A stretch of 64,000 bases of DNA from NCBI RefSeq assembly GCF_022865105.1, contig NZ_JAKNYM010000001.1:310001-374000 (forward strand). Reading direction: 5' to 3'. This DNA is from Sphingomicrobium astaxanthinifaciens (lineage in GTDB: Bacteria; Pseudomonadota; Alphaproteobacteria; Sphingomonadales; Sphingomonadaceae). The notes beneath the pieces were generated by a model. That model was not told where the DNA came from, searched no databases, and saw only the letters and a list, made by a program, of their open reading frames with translations. Below, piece by piece: positions 33,470 through 42,541 of the stretch (position 1 is the first letter of the stretch; each line of letters opens with the position of its first letter). A program made the translations under genes and the position numbers.

Positions 33470-33746
33470 CGTTTCCCAGTCTCCCCATTTTAGATCGAGC
33501 ATTAGCTCAGTCCCGACTACCCAATTTATTGGTCATAGGCTGTAGGTCAACAGGAGCCATCCCGTTCGTAATCTTGGCTTCGAAGCATCGATGCCCATTC
33601 CGCGATGGGGTCGATCGCAGCCGTGTCGCTTTCGGGATGCTTGAACCCGTCCTCACGGTGCGGCATCGTCCGCCCGCTCGAGGTAGCGCAATTCATTGGC
33701 TGAGCTCAGGCCCTCGCGACTGCGCTTGATCGCGGTAATTCGACCG

Positions 33747-34244
33747 TCAGGAATGCATATCGGCATTATCGGTCTCATCGGCGTCGCTCGTGTGAGCGTC
33801 CCACTGAGACGTGAAAGGGCCGCTTGCAACCAGCGTGATGAGCACAATGGCGGCCATCAGGATTGCGAGCCAAAGTTCCCCCATGCCGCAGGCCAGCCCG
33901 ATCGCTCCGGCGCTCCAGATTGCCGCCGCCGAACCAGCGCCCTGGACGAACCCGCCCTGTCGGAACATTGCACCCGCTCCCAGAAACCCGATCCCGGTGA
34001 TGACGCCCTCGACTACGCGGGTCGGGTCGATGCGCGTTTGCGGATCGGACGTGGCAGCCAGCATTTCGATCGACGCGATAAGAAGCCCGCACGAGCCTAC
34101 CGAGATGATGATGAAAGGGCGGAAATCGATCGGCTTCTTTCTGAAGAAGCGTTCCAGCCCGATCAGGAACGGTAAGACCGTAGCGGCTCCAAGGCGCAGA
34201 AATGACTCGCTCCAGCTTAATGCACTCGGGGAAAAAGCCTCCAT
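33747..34244 (-). CDS. MgtC/SapB-family membrane protein
   Basis: An inner-membrane protein of 165 residues with four hydrophobic helices: LRLGAATVLPFLIGLERFFR, FIIISVGSCGLLIASIEML, VVEGVITGIGFLGAGAMFRQ and AIWSAGAIGLACGMGELWLA. The ITGIGFLGAGAM and TAAAIW-type motifs are hallmarks of MgtC/SapB. Family members relate to growth at low Mg2+ or acid stress. The longer open frame upstream lacks family similarity, so I start at the ATG at 34244, though no good ribosome binding site is visible. It diverges from the SDR gene. The polar C-terminal tail SQWDAHTSDADETDNADMHS is unusual. Confidence 0.82.
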   Translation of the reverse strand: MEAFSPSALSWSESFLRLGAATVLPFLIGLERFFRKKPIDFRPFIIISVGSCGLLIASIEMLAATSDPQTRIDPTRVVEGVITGIGFLGAGAMFRQGGFVQGAGSAAAIWSAGAIGLACGMGELWLAILMAAIVLITLVASGPFTSQWDAHTSDADETDNADMHS

Positions 34245-34295
34245 GGCCGAGTAATGAATGTGCGGCTTCGATGGTTGCAGGCGCCGTGCGCTGTT

Positions 34296-34320
34296 GAAAC
34301 CTTGAAGGCGGTGTACCGTT
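34296..34320 (+). promoter_or_regulatory. Possible EcfG-type stress promoter of the SDR gene
   Basis: GAAAC, 16 bases, CGTT, close to the alphaproteobacterial general-stress consensus GGAAC-N16/17-CGTT. It ends 39 bases before the SDR ATG, leaving room for a leader with AAAGGA. Confidence 0.3.
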
Positions 34321-34359
34321 GAGGCGCTTGGGGGCGTGTCTGCGCTTGAAAGGAAACTC

Positions 34360-35229
34360 ATGGCGACTGACCAGACTTTCCAATCCCGAATAGATGAAGA
34401 ACCCGATCTGCCGGGTGCCGAAGCCGAACTCGACGAACAGCCCAACTGGCAACCGCGTTATCGCGGGTCGAAGCGGCTCGAGGGCAAGGTCGCCATCGTC
34501 ACGGGTGGCGACAGCGGGATCGGCCGTGCCGTGGCCGCGCTCTTTGCTCGCGAGGGCGCGGATATCGCCATCGTGTATCTGGCTGACGAAGAAACCGAAG
34601 ATGCGCGCACGACCCAAGAAGCCATTAAGGCCGAAGGGCAGGAAGCTATCCTGCTGCAAGGCGCCCTGGGATGCGAGATGTTTGCGCGTGAAGTGGTCGA
34701 ACGCACGGTCAGGCAATTCGGGCGGCTCGATGTGCTGGTGAACAATGCGGGAGAGCAGCATCCCGACGACGAAATCAGAGCAATTACCGACGAACAACTT
34801 CGCCGTACCTTCCAAACCAATGTCTTCTCGATGTTCTATTTGGTTCAGGCTGCGCGCCCCCATCTCGAACGCGGCAGCGCGATCATCAACTGCACGAGCG
34901 TTACGATGTACAAGGGATCGGACAATCTCCTCGACTATTCCGCGACGAAGGGGGCCATCACGGCCTTTACCCGTTCGCTGTCCGAAGCTCTGGTTGGCGA
35001 CGGCATTCGGGTCAACGCCGTGGCTCCCGGACCGATCTGGACGCCGCTCAATCCTTGTGGAGGCCAACCTCCCGAGGAGATGGATGATTTCGGCAAGGAT
35101 ACGCCGATGGGTCGGCCGGGCCAGCCAAACGAGGTCGCCCCAGCCTTCCTGTTTCTTGCGTGCGAGGATTCGAGTTACATGTCAGGTCAGGTCCTGCACC
35201 CAAATGGCGGTATCGTCGTCGGGAGTTGA
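34360..35229 (+). CDS. SDR-family oxidoreductase (YghA-like)
   Basis: An NAD(P)-dependent short-chain dehydrogenase of 289 residues from the ATG at 34360, which has AAAGGA upstream. The N-terminal extension (SRIDEEPDLPGAEAELDEQP) is typical of the YghA/GsiD-like stress group. Motifs are the dinucleotide-binding VTGGDSGIGRAV, NNAG in VLVNNAGEQHPDD, a catalytic Ser in CTSVTMYKG and the YSATK motif. Substrate unknown; relatives are general-stress proteins. It is followed after 35 bases by a DUF3008-type gene, and the two are probably one transcript. Confidence 0.9.
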   Translation: MATDQTFQSRIDEEPDLPGAEAELDEQPNWQPRYRGSKRLEGKVAIVTGGDSGIGRAVAALFAREGADIAIVYLADEETEDARTTQEAIKAEGQEAILLQGALGCEMFAREVVERTVRQFGRLDVLVNNAGEQHPDDEIRAITDEQLRRTFQTNVFSMFYLVQAARPHLERGSAIINCTSVTMYKGSDNLLDYSATKGAITAFTRSLSEALVGDGIRVNAVAPGPIWTPLNPCGGQPPEEMDDFGKDTPMGRPGQPNEVAPAFLFLACEDSSYMSGQVLHPNGGIVVGS

Positions 35230-35264
35230 AGCCCTGCCGCTATAACAAACGAAGGAGGAGCCCA

Positions 35265-35453
35265 ATGCCTGCCAAGTCGAAGGCCCAGCAGAAAGCAGCC
35301 GGGGCCGCTCTGTCCGCGAAGCGCGGGGAGACAAAGGTCAGTGACCTCGAGGGGGCGTCGCGCGAGATGTACGATTCGATGGCAGAGCGCGAACTGGAGG
35401 AATTTGCGAGCACCCCCCGGAAAGGCAAACCGGAGCACAAATCGTCGACCTGA
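35265..35453 (+). CDS. DUF3008-type small basic protein
   Basis: A 62-residue soluble protein with a strong ribosome binding site (AAGGAGG). It begins MPAKSKAQQKAAGAALSAKR and ends with FASTPRKGKPEHK, the pattern of the DUF3008 family, a group of small proteins often found with stress genes in alphaproteobacteria. Function unknown. It follows the SDR gene on the same strand. The next 290 bases (35454-35744) hold no gene I can support, only an AGCGGACGTT word near 35583 that recurs elsewhere in the window. Confidence 0.8.
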   Translation: MPAKSKAQQKAAGAALSAKRGETKVSDLEGASREMYDSMAERELEEFASTPRKGKPEHKSST

Positions 35454-35744
35454 GCGGTCCTTACCGCTCGGAGCGCCGGAATCGTCTCCTGCTCGCCGCA
35501 GTGCGGAAAAGGTTGTCCGCCTAGGCGCTCTCAACCCTCTCAATGTCACCAATGCTTCGGCGAACGACCGCTATGGGGTCGTTAGCGGACGTTGAGGCCT
35601 GGCTCTTGCTCAAAGGCTGCTGTGATCGAGGGCGAAACCAAGAGCGGACCGCCTGCTACCGGCCCAGCAAACGACATTGGCTTTATGTGCCAAGCATCCG
35701 CTATCTATCAAATCACCACGAGACTGTTCTTCTGGATGCGCCAA

Positions 35745-35939
35745 TCACGTCCGCGGTGACTTATCTGTCACAATCCGACCACTGTCGTCCAAACCTACAC
35801 CGACGCCCAGCTCTCGCCGCCGAGCGAAATAAACACTTTCCTTTGCAGATGGCTTTTTAAGGGTATTGGCAATCTCTTGCGCTGACGGAGTGGAATTATG
35901 CGCATTTCGTCCCTGCCCAGATGAATTGCTCTCTTCCAT
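35745..35939 (-). CDS. Small hypothetical protein
   Basis: A possible 64-residue soluble protein from the ATG at 35939, with GGAGG eight bases upstream. The sequence MEESNSSGQGRNAHNSTPSA is polar and disordered; the C-terminal part SVYFARRRELGVGVGLDDSG is more structured. I recognise no family. Support comes from the good ribosome binding site only. Nothing is recognisable in 35940-36100. Confidence 0.45.
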   Translation of the reverse strand: MEESNSSGQGRNAHNSTPSAQEIANTLKKPSAKESVYFARRRELGVGVGLDDSGRIVTDKSPRT

Positions 35940-36100
35940 CGTTGCTTCCTCCATAACGCTTAACCCATCTCTCAATAGCACAGATTTGGTTCATGATCGC
36001 GAGCACGGAGTTCGACAGAGATTCCGTTTAGGGCTCAGCGCCGGGCGTTATCGGACAGTCGGCTGTCGGCCCAAAAACGCGGGTCTTGGCGAGGCTATAG

Positions 36101-36373
36101 TCAAACAGGCGTGATGGTTACGAGACAGTGGTCGCCGGTTTCCAATCGTGCCTTTTGGCATTGTGAGCTGGGAATATTGAAAAAGAAAACGTCAGAGCCT
36201 TTTCCCCAAGGTCGAATATTCCCCTTGAATTGGGGAGTACCGTTTAAGCTGATTAACGCCTCGAACGCTTGTTTTGCCCCAAGCAGGTCCTCAGGCTTGA
36301 TCACAATGTAACGGGGAAGATCGGTACGCTTCCGCAGTATCCGCGCCGAAAATTCAATCCTTGGCTTCTCCAT
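36101..36373 (-). CDS. Small DUF1905-like beta-barrel protein
   Basis: A 90-residue protein from the ATG at 36373. The sequence EKPRIEFSARILRKRTDLPR followed by FKGNIRPWGKGSDVFFFNIP and LETGDHCLVTITPV has the layout of DUF1905 proteins, small barrels whose central motif is GxxRPWGRG. Function of the family is not established. The longer open frame upstream has no family similarity. An AGGGA lies too close to this ATG, so the start is uncertain. Confidence 0.55.
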   Translation of the reverse strand: MEKPRIEFSARILRKRTDLPRYIVIKPEDLLGAKQAFEALISLNGTPQFKGNIRPWGKGSDVFFFNIPSSQCQKARLETGDHCLVTITPV

Positions 36374-36487
36374 ATCCCTGACCCCATTCATCACGGCGTT
36401 CTGGCGTCCATCTGCACGACGCCCCCCCATCCAACCAGCCTGTCCGCAATTGGAGTAGTAAGCGGACGTGAGTTCAACGTCCCCCAA

Positions 36488-36715
36488 TCAACTACCGCAG
36501 CAACCGCCGGAGTTTCCGGCAGCGCGAGCTTCTTGGATAGGCGGACAAGGCACATTTGCGTGGGAGCAGAACACGCAACAATCGCCTTTCTTAGGGCGTA
36601 GGATCTCACCGCAATGCCGGCAGTCGTAGAAAAACTGGCAGGCATCTGTCGGCATTGTTTCTGTCGAGACACCGCCACAAGTTGGGCAGGTGATAGTTGA
36701 GCGAAGTTCGGTCAT
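36488..36715 (-). CDS. Small Cys-rich protein with paired CxxC sites
   Basis: A 75-residue protein from the ATG at 36715. It has four putative metal-binding pairs: CPTC near the start, CRHC in the middle, GDCCVFC (Cys-Cys plus Cys) and a terminal GGCCGS. The first two form a zinc-ribbon-like layout (TCPTCGG and YDCRHCG). The GDCCVFCSHANVPCPP block is, to my knowledge, characteristic of a small protein that accompanies MerT-like transporters. Its start overlaps the stop of the MerT-like gene by four bases, so the two act together. A role in handling a thiophilic metal such as mercury is an inference. Confidence 0.72.
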   Translation of the reverse strand: MTELRSTITCPTCGGVSTETMPTDACQFFYDCRHCGEILRPKKGDCCVFCSHANVPCPPIQEARAAGNSGGCCGS

Positions 36716-37116
36716 TGTTGGAGCAACCAAGACCGGATCGGCCCTTCGAAAAGGCTTTTCCACGCTAGGGATAGCAGCACGAATGCGGTTGCCGCGCTAA
36801 GGAGTGCGAACGTGCGTCGACTTGGTTTCGTAGCAAAGCAATCGCCCTCGATGCTGCATCGCCGCTGCCTAGCGAAATAACTCGCCCACCCCACGACGAC
36901 CGCTAGACCAGCAATGATAGTCAACGGCCAATGGTAGGGCACGACCAAGGCCAATCCGCCCGCACTCATTCCGGCAAGCGCGAGCGCGACGGGAAGGACG
37001 CAGCAGGCCGCAGCGGAGAAAACAGCTCCAACGCTTGCTGCAAAGCCGACCGCCATGACGGATTGCTCGCGCTTGGTTGAAGAGTTGGGCGGATTTGAAG
37101 TCTCACTAATCATCAT
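36712..37116 (-). CDS. MerT-like membrane transport protein
   Basis: An inner-membrane protein of about 134 residues with three helices. The first carries the vicinal Cys pair in FSAAACCVLPVALALAGMSA, which in MerT takes Hg2+ from the periplasm and passes it inward. A second pair-like site is in the loop (RRCSIEGDC). There is no mercuric reductase or merR in the window, so mercury detoxification is not complete here. I use the ATG at 37116; a GTG two codons earlier is possible. It is coupled to the small Cys-rich gene downstream. Confidence 0.7.
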   Translation of the reverse strand: MMISETSNPPNSSTKREQSVMAVGFAASVGAVFSAAACCVLPVALALAGMSAGGLALVVPYHWPLTIIAGLAVVVGWASYFARQRRCSIEGDCFATKPSRRTFALLSAATAFVLLSLAWKSLFEGPIRSWLLQQ

Positions 37117-37482
37117 CGCCACATGCGTTATGGAATGAATGGGGTCAACGAAACGCCCGCAACGGGTTGGTGGCCGTCGTTGGCGGCACGGGCGTGCCGA
37201 GTGTCTGTTTGCCCAGTTCTCGGCGCTGGAAGCGGGCAGTCAGCTATCGGCCCAAGTTCGGTCAGAAAGACTTGCACCCAACCAAGCTTGGAGGAGCCAG
37301 CGCAGAACGATCAGCGATGAGCTTGAGCGCGACTAGCTCCGCGACGCGCAAGACGTCTTCGGCCGGTTCGATCATCTCGGTCTTGGGCGCAGCGCTCATC
37401 AGGGGAGCTTTTTGGACCGCTGGATAGTTAACGAGGAAGAATCGCTCCGGGGACGGATCGCGCTTCACACTGGAGTCATCAG
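37117..37482. other. Intergenic region, nothing recognised
   Basis: 366 bases between the MerT-like gene (leftward) and the GT4 gene (rightward). It should contain both promoters, but I see no convincing -35/-10, ECF or sigma-54 pattern. A 45-codon minus-strand frame at 37262-37399 lacks a ribosome binding site. Confidence 0.4.
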
Positions 37483-38547
37483 ATGCGCATCGCTCTCGTC
37501 GCCCCCCTCGCCGAGTCCATCCCGCCGCGGCTTTACGGTGGCACCGAACGCGTCGTCGCATGGCTCGCAGACGCGCTTGTAGATCGAGGTTTAGACGTCA
37601 CCCTTTTCGCCAGCGGGGATAGTTGCACGAAGGCAGAACTCCATCCGTGCGCGGAGGAAGGTCTTCGCCTAAAGAATATCGATGATCACTTACCGCACAT
37701 GTTTTGCATGTTCGATAAAGTCCGCGAACGGGTGGACGAATTCGATATCCTCCATTTCCACACCGATTTTTTCCACTTCCCTGTATTCCAGCCCTACGTC
37801 GAACGCTGTTTCACGACTCTTCACGGGCGCCTGGATCTTCCCGACACATTTTGCGCCTACGAGCATTTCGACAGGATGCGGCTGGTAAGTATCTCAGATG
37901 ACCAACGCCGGCCGATGCCGAATGCCAATTTCTCGCGAACGATCTATCACGGCATGCCTGCCGATTTGCTGCCCTACTCGCCTCAATCCGGGGACTACCT
38001 TGCCTTTCTCGGTCGAATATCGCCGGAAAAACGCCCAGATCGCGCAATCGAGATTGCGAAGAGGGCCGGCCGTAAACTCAGGATTGCCGCCAAGGTAGAC
38101 AATGCCGATCGCGACTATTTCGAGCGCGAAATCAAACCGATGCTGGACCACCCTCTTATAGAATTCATCGGCGAGATCGACGATCGCGAAAAAGCCGAAT
38201 TTCTGGGCGGCGCGATCGCCTTGTTGTTCCCCATCGATTGGCCTGAGCCCTTCGGACTTGTCATGATCGAGGCCATGGCGACTGGTACACCGGTTATCGG
38301 CTGGCGCAACGGTTCGACGCCAGAGGTCATCCGGGATGGAAGAAGCGGACTTCTGGTGAAGACTATCGAAGAAGCGGTCGAGGCGGTGGAAAAATGCGCC
38401 TCGCTATCTCGTTCGAAGGTGAGGGAAAGTTTTGACCAAAGATTCACTGCGGATATCATGGCCGCAAATTACGCGGACCTGTTTCGAGGAGCATTAGTGG
38501 AGACGACGAGTCCTTCGGTTGAAGGGCAATCACTATTATTCCGGTAA
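37483..38547 (+). CDS. GT4-family glycosyltransferase
   Basis: A cytoplasmic GT-B fold glycosyltransferase of 354 residues with GGAG eight bases upstream of the ATG. Features are IPPRLYGGTERVVAWLADAL near the N-terminus (the glycine-rich loop), YLAFLGRISPEKRPDRAIEI, ALLFPIDWPEPFGLVMIEAM (Glu-x7-Glu) and GTPVIGWRNGSTPEVI. It abuts the debranching-like enzyme gene with no gap (TAA then ATG), so the pair is an operon. Together they suggest synthesis and trimming of an alpha-glucan or similar glycan, possibly under stress; this is inferred from pairing only. Confidence 0.87.
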   Translation: MRIALVAPLAESIPPRLYGGTERVVAWLADALVDRGLDVTLFASGDSCTKAELHPCAEEGLRLKNIDDHLPHMFCMFDKVRERVDEFDILHFHTDFFHFPVFQPYVERCFTTLHGRLDLPDTFCAYEHFDRMRLVSISDDQRRPMPNANFSRTIYHGMPADLLPYSPQSGDYLAFLGRISPEKRPDRAIEIAKRAGRKLRIAAKVDNADRDYFEREIKPMLDHPLIEFIGEIDDREKAEFLGGAIALLFPIDWPEPFGLVMIEAMATGTPVIGWRNGSTPEVIRDGRSGLLVKTIEEAVEAVEKCASLSRSKVRESFDQRFTADIMAANYADLFRGALVETTSPSVEGQSLLFR

Positions 38548-40728
38548 ATGGAGCGCACGAACATTGCGATGAACGACGCAGATTTCGAACAGCTGGATTA
38601 CCACGTCGAGGCCACGGCATCCCTCGTCGATCAACCTCTGCGGACCCTCAAGTCCGGCGATGTTTTCGCGATCTTCGATCAACAGGGTAATTTTCACGGG
38701 GGCGCGGACGGGCTGTTCTTTCTCGATACCAGATTCCTGTCGCGCTATCAGCTCAGAATAGCCGGTAGCGAACCGCTTCATCTGGGCGCTGTGGTGAGCG
38801 ACGATGATATCGTAATGGTGGTGGATCTCACCAATGCCGACGTCGGCAGCGGGAGTTCGCGGCATCCTTGGCTCCACAGCGATACGCTTCACATATCGCG
38901 AATGAAACTCATACGAGATCAAGTCGCTTACGAGCGTTTGCACATACGCAGCTATAATCCGATAGGCCGACCTGTCCCGGTTGAAGTGCGTTTCGATGCG
39001 GATTTCGCCGACCTATTCGAGGTGCGAGGTGCAAGGCGCGATCGCCGCGGCAAACGTCGAGTTCGTGTGGAAAAGAACGCGGTGCGTATGCAATATCGCG
39101 GGTTGGACGCGATCCTGCGCGAAACCGTTTTGACCTTCTCACCACCCCCGGACCGGCTCGATAAGAACGCCGTCCAATGGGACCTCGACTTCGACGAGGC
39201 GAACGAGATTGTCCTCGAAATCGCAATCGGCTGTCGCCTCGGCGATCAGGAAGCTACCGAGCGGTCTTTTGACGAAGCGCTAGCGTTGTGCCGCGGCGAG
39301 CAGCAGGAGTTTGAGCGATATTGGCCATCGATCGAAGGCGACGATACCGATTTCAATCGTTTGACGAAGCGCAGTGCGTCGGATCTGCGCATGCTTGCCA
39401 GCGAAACGGAACATGGTTGGTATCCCTATGCAGGCATACCTTGGTACAGCACGGTCTTTGGTCGAGACGGCATCATTACGGCCATGCAGTCGCTCTGGCT
39501 TGCCCCCGAATTCGCCCGTGGCGTCTTAATAACACTGGCCGCAACCCAGGCGTCCGAAATCGATGCGAGCGCCGATTCCGAGCCCGGCAAAATCCTTCAT
39601 GAAACACGATCCGGGGAAATGGCGCGCCTCGGCGAAGTGCCATTCCGCCGATATTACGGCACGGTCGATGCTACCCCGCTCTACGTGTGGCTCGCCGCTC
39701 TTTATTACGAGAGAACCGGCGACCTTCGCACGATTGAAGTCATCTGGCCCAACATCTTATCTGCCATCGATTGGATGGAAGAATTTGGTGACGTCGACGG
39801 CGATGGGTTTATCGAATATTCCCGCGCCAAGGATAGCGGCCTGTCCAATCAAGGCTGGAAAGACAGCGGAGACGCTATCTTCCACGACGATGGACGATTG
39901 GCGATTGGCCCCATCGCGCTTTGCGAAGTCCAAGGATATGCATTTGCCGCGTTCAAAGGAGCAGCGGCTCTCGCCGAAGTGTTTGGGGACACGGATCGCA
40001 GCACAACGCTACGCAAGCGGGCGGCAGACCTCCGTGAAACATTTGAAGAGGCATTCTGGCTGGACGGTCTGGGTACCTACGCTCTCGCGCTCGATGGTCA
40101 GAAGAGACCATGCACCGTCGTATCCTCAAATGCCGGCCAATGTCTCGCTACGGGCATTGTTTCGAGGGATCGCGCCGATCGGGTCGCTGCGACCCTCTTC
40201 GACGAAAACTCTTTCACAGGTTGGGGAATACGCACGATCCGGTGTGAAGAAGCCCGATACAATCCCATGAGCTATCATAACGGCTCGATATGGCCTCATG
40301 ATAATAGTCTGATCGCGTGGGGTTTGTCCCGCTATGGCCATCAGGACAAGGCCGCACGACTTCTCACCAGCATGGTGGACGTCGCCAGATATGACGAAAA
40401 CCGGCGCCTGCCCGAGCTATTCTGTGGCTTTAGCCGCGAACCCGGCCGCGGACCAACCTCCTATCCCGTGGCTTGTTCGCCGCAGGCTTGGGCCGCCGCG
40501 GCACCGTTCGCGATGCTGAAAGCAAGTCTCGGGTTGAATATCGACTGCCTCACCAATCGCATAACCCTTCAGAGACCAACACTTCCGGATTTCCTAACAG
40601 AATTGCACATAAACAGGATTACTGTTGGAGAAAGTCTGGTTTCGCTACGAATCCGGCGAAGCGCTGAGAGCGTGACATGTTCGGCCAGCCGGCACCGCGG
40701 CGAGACTGAAGTAGTCATTTTTCATTAA
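38548..40728 (+). CDS. Amylo-alpha-1,6-glucosidase (glycogen-debranching-like enzyme)
   Basis: A glycoside hydrolase of 726 residues. The N-terminal domain (about 25-225, LKSGDVFAIFDQQGNFHGG and LFFLDTRFLSRYQLRI) matches the bis-type debranching N-domain. The C-terminal (alpha/alpha)6 barrel (about 270-700) has WYPYAGIPWYSTVFGRDGII, IDWMEEFGDVDGDGFIEY, GLSNQGWKDSGDAI and SYHNGSIWPHDNSLIAWGL, typical GDE_C catalytic-cleft motifs. It probably removes alpha-1,6 branches from a glucan in the cytoplasm. Start may be Met8. It forms a two-gene unit with the GT4 gene. Confidence 0.87.
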   Translation: MERTNIAMNDADFEQLDYHVEATASLVDQPLRTLKSGDVFAIFDQQGNFHGGADGLFFLDTRFLSRYQLRIAGSEPLHLGAVVSDDDIVMVVDLTNADVGSGSSRHPWLHSDTLHISRMKLIRDQVAYERLHIRSYNPIGRPVPVEVRFDADFADLFEVRGARRDRRGKRRVRVEKNAVRMQYRGLDAILRETVLTFSPPPDRLDKNAVQWDLDFDEANEIVLEIAIGCRLGDQEATERSFDEALALCRGEQQEFERYWPSIEGDDTDFNRLTKRSASDLRMLASETEHGWYPYAGIPWYSTVFGRDGIITAMQSLWLAPEFARGVLITLAATQASEIDASADSEPGKILHETRSGEMARLGEVPFRRYYGTVDATPLYVWLAALYYERTGDLRTIEVIWPNILSAIDWMEEFGDVDGDGFIEYSRAKDSGLSNQGWKDSGDAIFHDDGRLAIGPIALCEVQGYAFAAFKGAAALAEVFGDTDRSTTLRKRAADLRETFEEAFWLDGLGTYALALDGQKRPCTVVSSNAGQCLATGIVSRDRADRVAATLFDENSFTGWGIRTIRCEEARYNPMSYHNGSIWPHDNSLIAWGLSRYGHQDKAARLLTSMVDVARYDENRRLPELFCGFSREPGRGPTSYPVACSPQAWAAAAPFAMLKASLGLNIDCLTNRITLQRPTLPDFLTELHINRITVGESLVSLRIRRSAESVTCSASRHRGETEVVIFH

Positions 40729-40827
40729 GTTTCCCGAACGGCCCATCAGGTCTTGGCTCAGCGTTTTTTCTGCGCTTCGTTTTTTCGTTTCGTGGACGGA
40801 TCGATGATATCGATATAAGGCGGGGCT

Positions 40828-42345
40828 ATGAAGCGCGTCAGCCATTATATCGATCCAGCTATCCTCGAGGGCATATTGGCGACGGCGCTTGACGCCGTCA
40901 TCGTCTCGGATGCCGACGGCAAAATTGTCGAATGGAATCAACAAGCCACCACGACGCTCGGCTGGAAGCGCGAGGACATCATCGGCAAGACGCTGAAGCG
41001 CACTATCGTCCCCGAATGCCATCGTGAAAGCCACGCGGCCGGAATGGCGCGTCTAAAGAATGGCGCGCCGGCACGCATCCTGAATCGCAGGCTGGAATTG
41101 ATGGCCCGTCACCGGTCGGGCGAGGAGATTCCGGTCGAGATGGCGATTACCGAGATTGGCAAGAACCCCAACAACCTCTTCATCGGCTTCCTGCGCGACA
41201 TCACCGAACGGAAGAAATACGAGGACGCTTTAACCCGAAGAGCCGTTGAGGCGGAATCCATCGCCACCATGTCGGGGGAAGTCGCCAACGCCCGCGATTT
41301 CGAAAGCGCCCTCACCCGCAGCCTCGATGCAATTCTTCAACTCACCGAGTGGCCAGTCGGTCATGCCTTCATTCGTCCTAATCCCGACCCGGTGCTCGTC
41401 TCCTCGGGGGTGTGGGTCGAACGTGATGCCGATTGCGCTCGACTCAAGGCCGCGACGAAGGATGCGGTTTTCCCCATTGGGGTGGGAATGCCTGGCAAGA
41501 TCCTCGCCACGGGAGAGCCGATGTGGATCGAGAACATCGAGCGATATCCCGAATTTATTCGTCAGGATCACGAATTCGGGAGCGCGTTCGGGTTTCCGCT
41601 GAAGTCGGAAGGCATCGTGATCGCGGTGCTGGAGTTCTTCGCAAACTCGGCTACCCGCCCCCCCGAGGAGCTCCTGAAGACCGTGAAGGTGCTGGGTGAG
41701 CAACTGGGCGTTGTGATCGAGCGAAAACGCCAGGAGGACCGCCAGAAGACCCTAGTGAACGAACTCAATCACCGAGTGAAGAATACGATCTCGATCGTCC
41801 AGGGAATAGCTCACCAGACCTTCGTGGACGGCGCCCCGATGGACCAAGCGCGCGAAATCTTCATGCGACGGCTCAATGCGGTGGCCTCCGCACACCAGCT
41901 GCTCATGTCGGAGAACTGGAAGCACGCATCGATTACCGACATCGTGGCGCACGCGATCGAAGGATGCGGCGGTGCGCTCGACCGGATTCGCATTACCGGT
42001 CGCGATTTTGATGTTCGGCCCGAGATAGCCGTGTCGATAGCGCTCGCCATCCACGAATTGTGCACCAACGCTTATAAGTATGGGGCGCTTTCCGTGCCCG
42101 AGGGGCACGTCGAAATTCGCTGGACGTTGGCACCAGAGGCCGATGCCCCTACCTTTCTATTCAGGTGGGCTGAGTTCGACGGCCCTCCGGTCAGTCCGCC
42201 GACGAAAAGGGGTTTCGGATCGCGACTGCTCGAGCGCGGTCTTTCGAAGAGCTTAGGTGGTAAGGTCGACCTGATTTTCGACCCGGCGGGGTTTCGCGCT
42301 CGCTTTACGTCTCCACTTAGCAGGAAGGACAACGAGACGGAGTGA
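40828..42345 (+). CDS. PAS-GAF HWE-family histidine kinase
   Basis: A soluble sensor kinase of 505 residues. PAS domain at about 14-130 (DADGKIVEWNQQATTTLGW, FIGFLRDITERKKYE), GAF at about 145-300, then an HWE/HisKA_2 kinase core: phospho-His in NELNHRVKNTISIVQGIA, the ATPase His-Glu in IHELCTNAYKYGAL, the W-x-E motif in FRWAEFDGPP and GFGSRLLERGL. Kinases of this type feed the alphaproteobacterial general stress response (PhyR/NepR/EcfG) or blue-light and redox signalling. The PAS lacks the NCRFLQ flavin-cysteine motif, so it is not a LOV photosensor. No partner regulator is adjacent. Confidence 0.88.
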   Translation: MKRVSHYIDPAILEGILATALDAVIVSDADGKIVEWNQQATTTLGWKREDIIGKTLKRTIVPECHRESHAAGMARLKNGAPARILNRRLELMARHRSGEEIPVEMAITEIGKNPNNLFIGFLRDITERKKYEDALTRRAVEAESIATMSGEVANARDFESALTRSLDAILQLTEWPVGHAFIRPNPDPVLVSSGVWVERDADCARLKAATKDAVFPIGVGMPGKILATGEPMWIENIERYPEFIRQDHEFGSAFGFPLKSEGIVIAVLEFFANSATRPPEELLKTVKVLGEQLGVVIERKRQEDRQKTLVNELNHRVKNTISIVQGIAHQTFVDGAPMDQAREIFMRRLNAVASAHQLLMSENWKHASITDIVAHAIEGCGGALDRIRITGRDFDVRPEIAVSIALAIHELCTNAYKYGALSVPEGHVEIRWTLAPEADAPTFLFRWAEFDGPPVSPPTKRGFGSRLLERGLSKSLGGKVDLIFDPAGFRARFTSPLSRKDNETE

Positions 42346-42541
42346 TCGTCACACGTCTGCCGCCCGGGTAGCCCGAGTGAGATGCGCCAGGAGGCCCGGC
42401 CGGGCGTTCAGGACCCACCTCCAATCCGCCCACGAGGATCGGCTTGCGACGCGTTAGCGCCTTCTCTCCCTTGACCGATCGACTACGCGAGTAAATTGTC
42501 GAAGACAGTCTTGTCGTCGTACCTGCCGTCGGAGATGGATC

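Noticed and set aside
33653-33766. 37-codon minus-strand frame overlapping the end of the MgtC-like gene
   Set aside because: Could be a coupled small protein, but has no ribosome binding site of its own or recognisable motif.
37262-37399. 45-codon minus-strand frame before the GT4 gene
   Set aside because: Reads plausibly as a protein but lacks a ribosome binding site and any family.
40828-42345. LOV blue-light photoreceptor kinase
   Set aside because: The PAS domain lacks the conserved Cys motif needed for flavin adduct formation.
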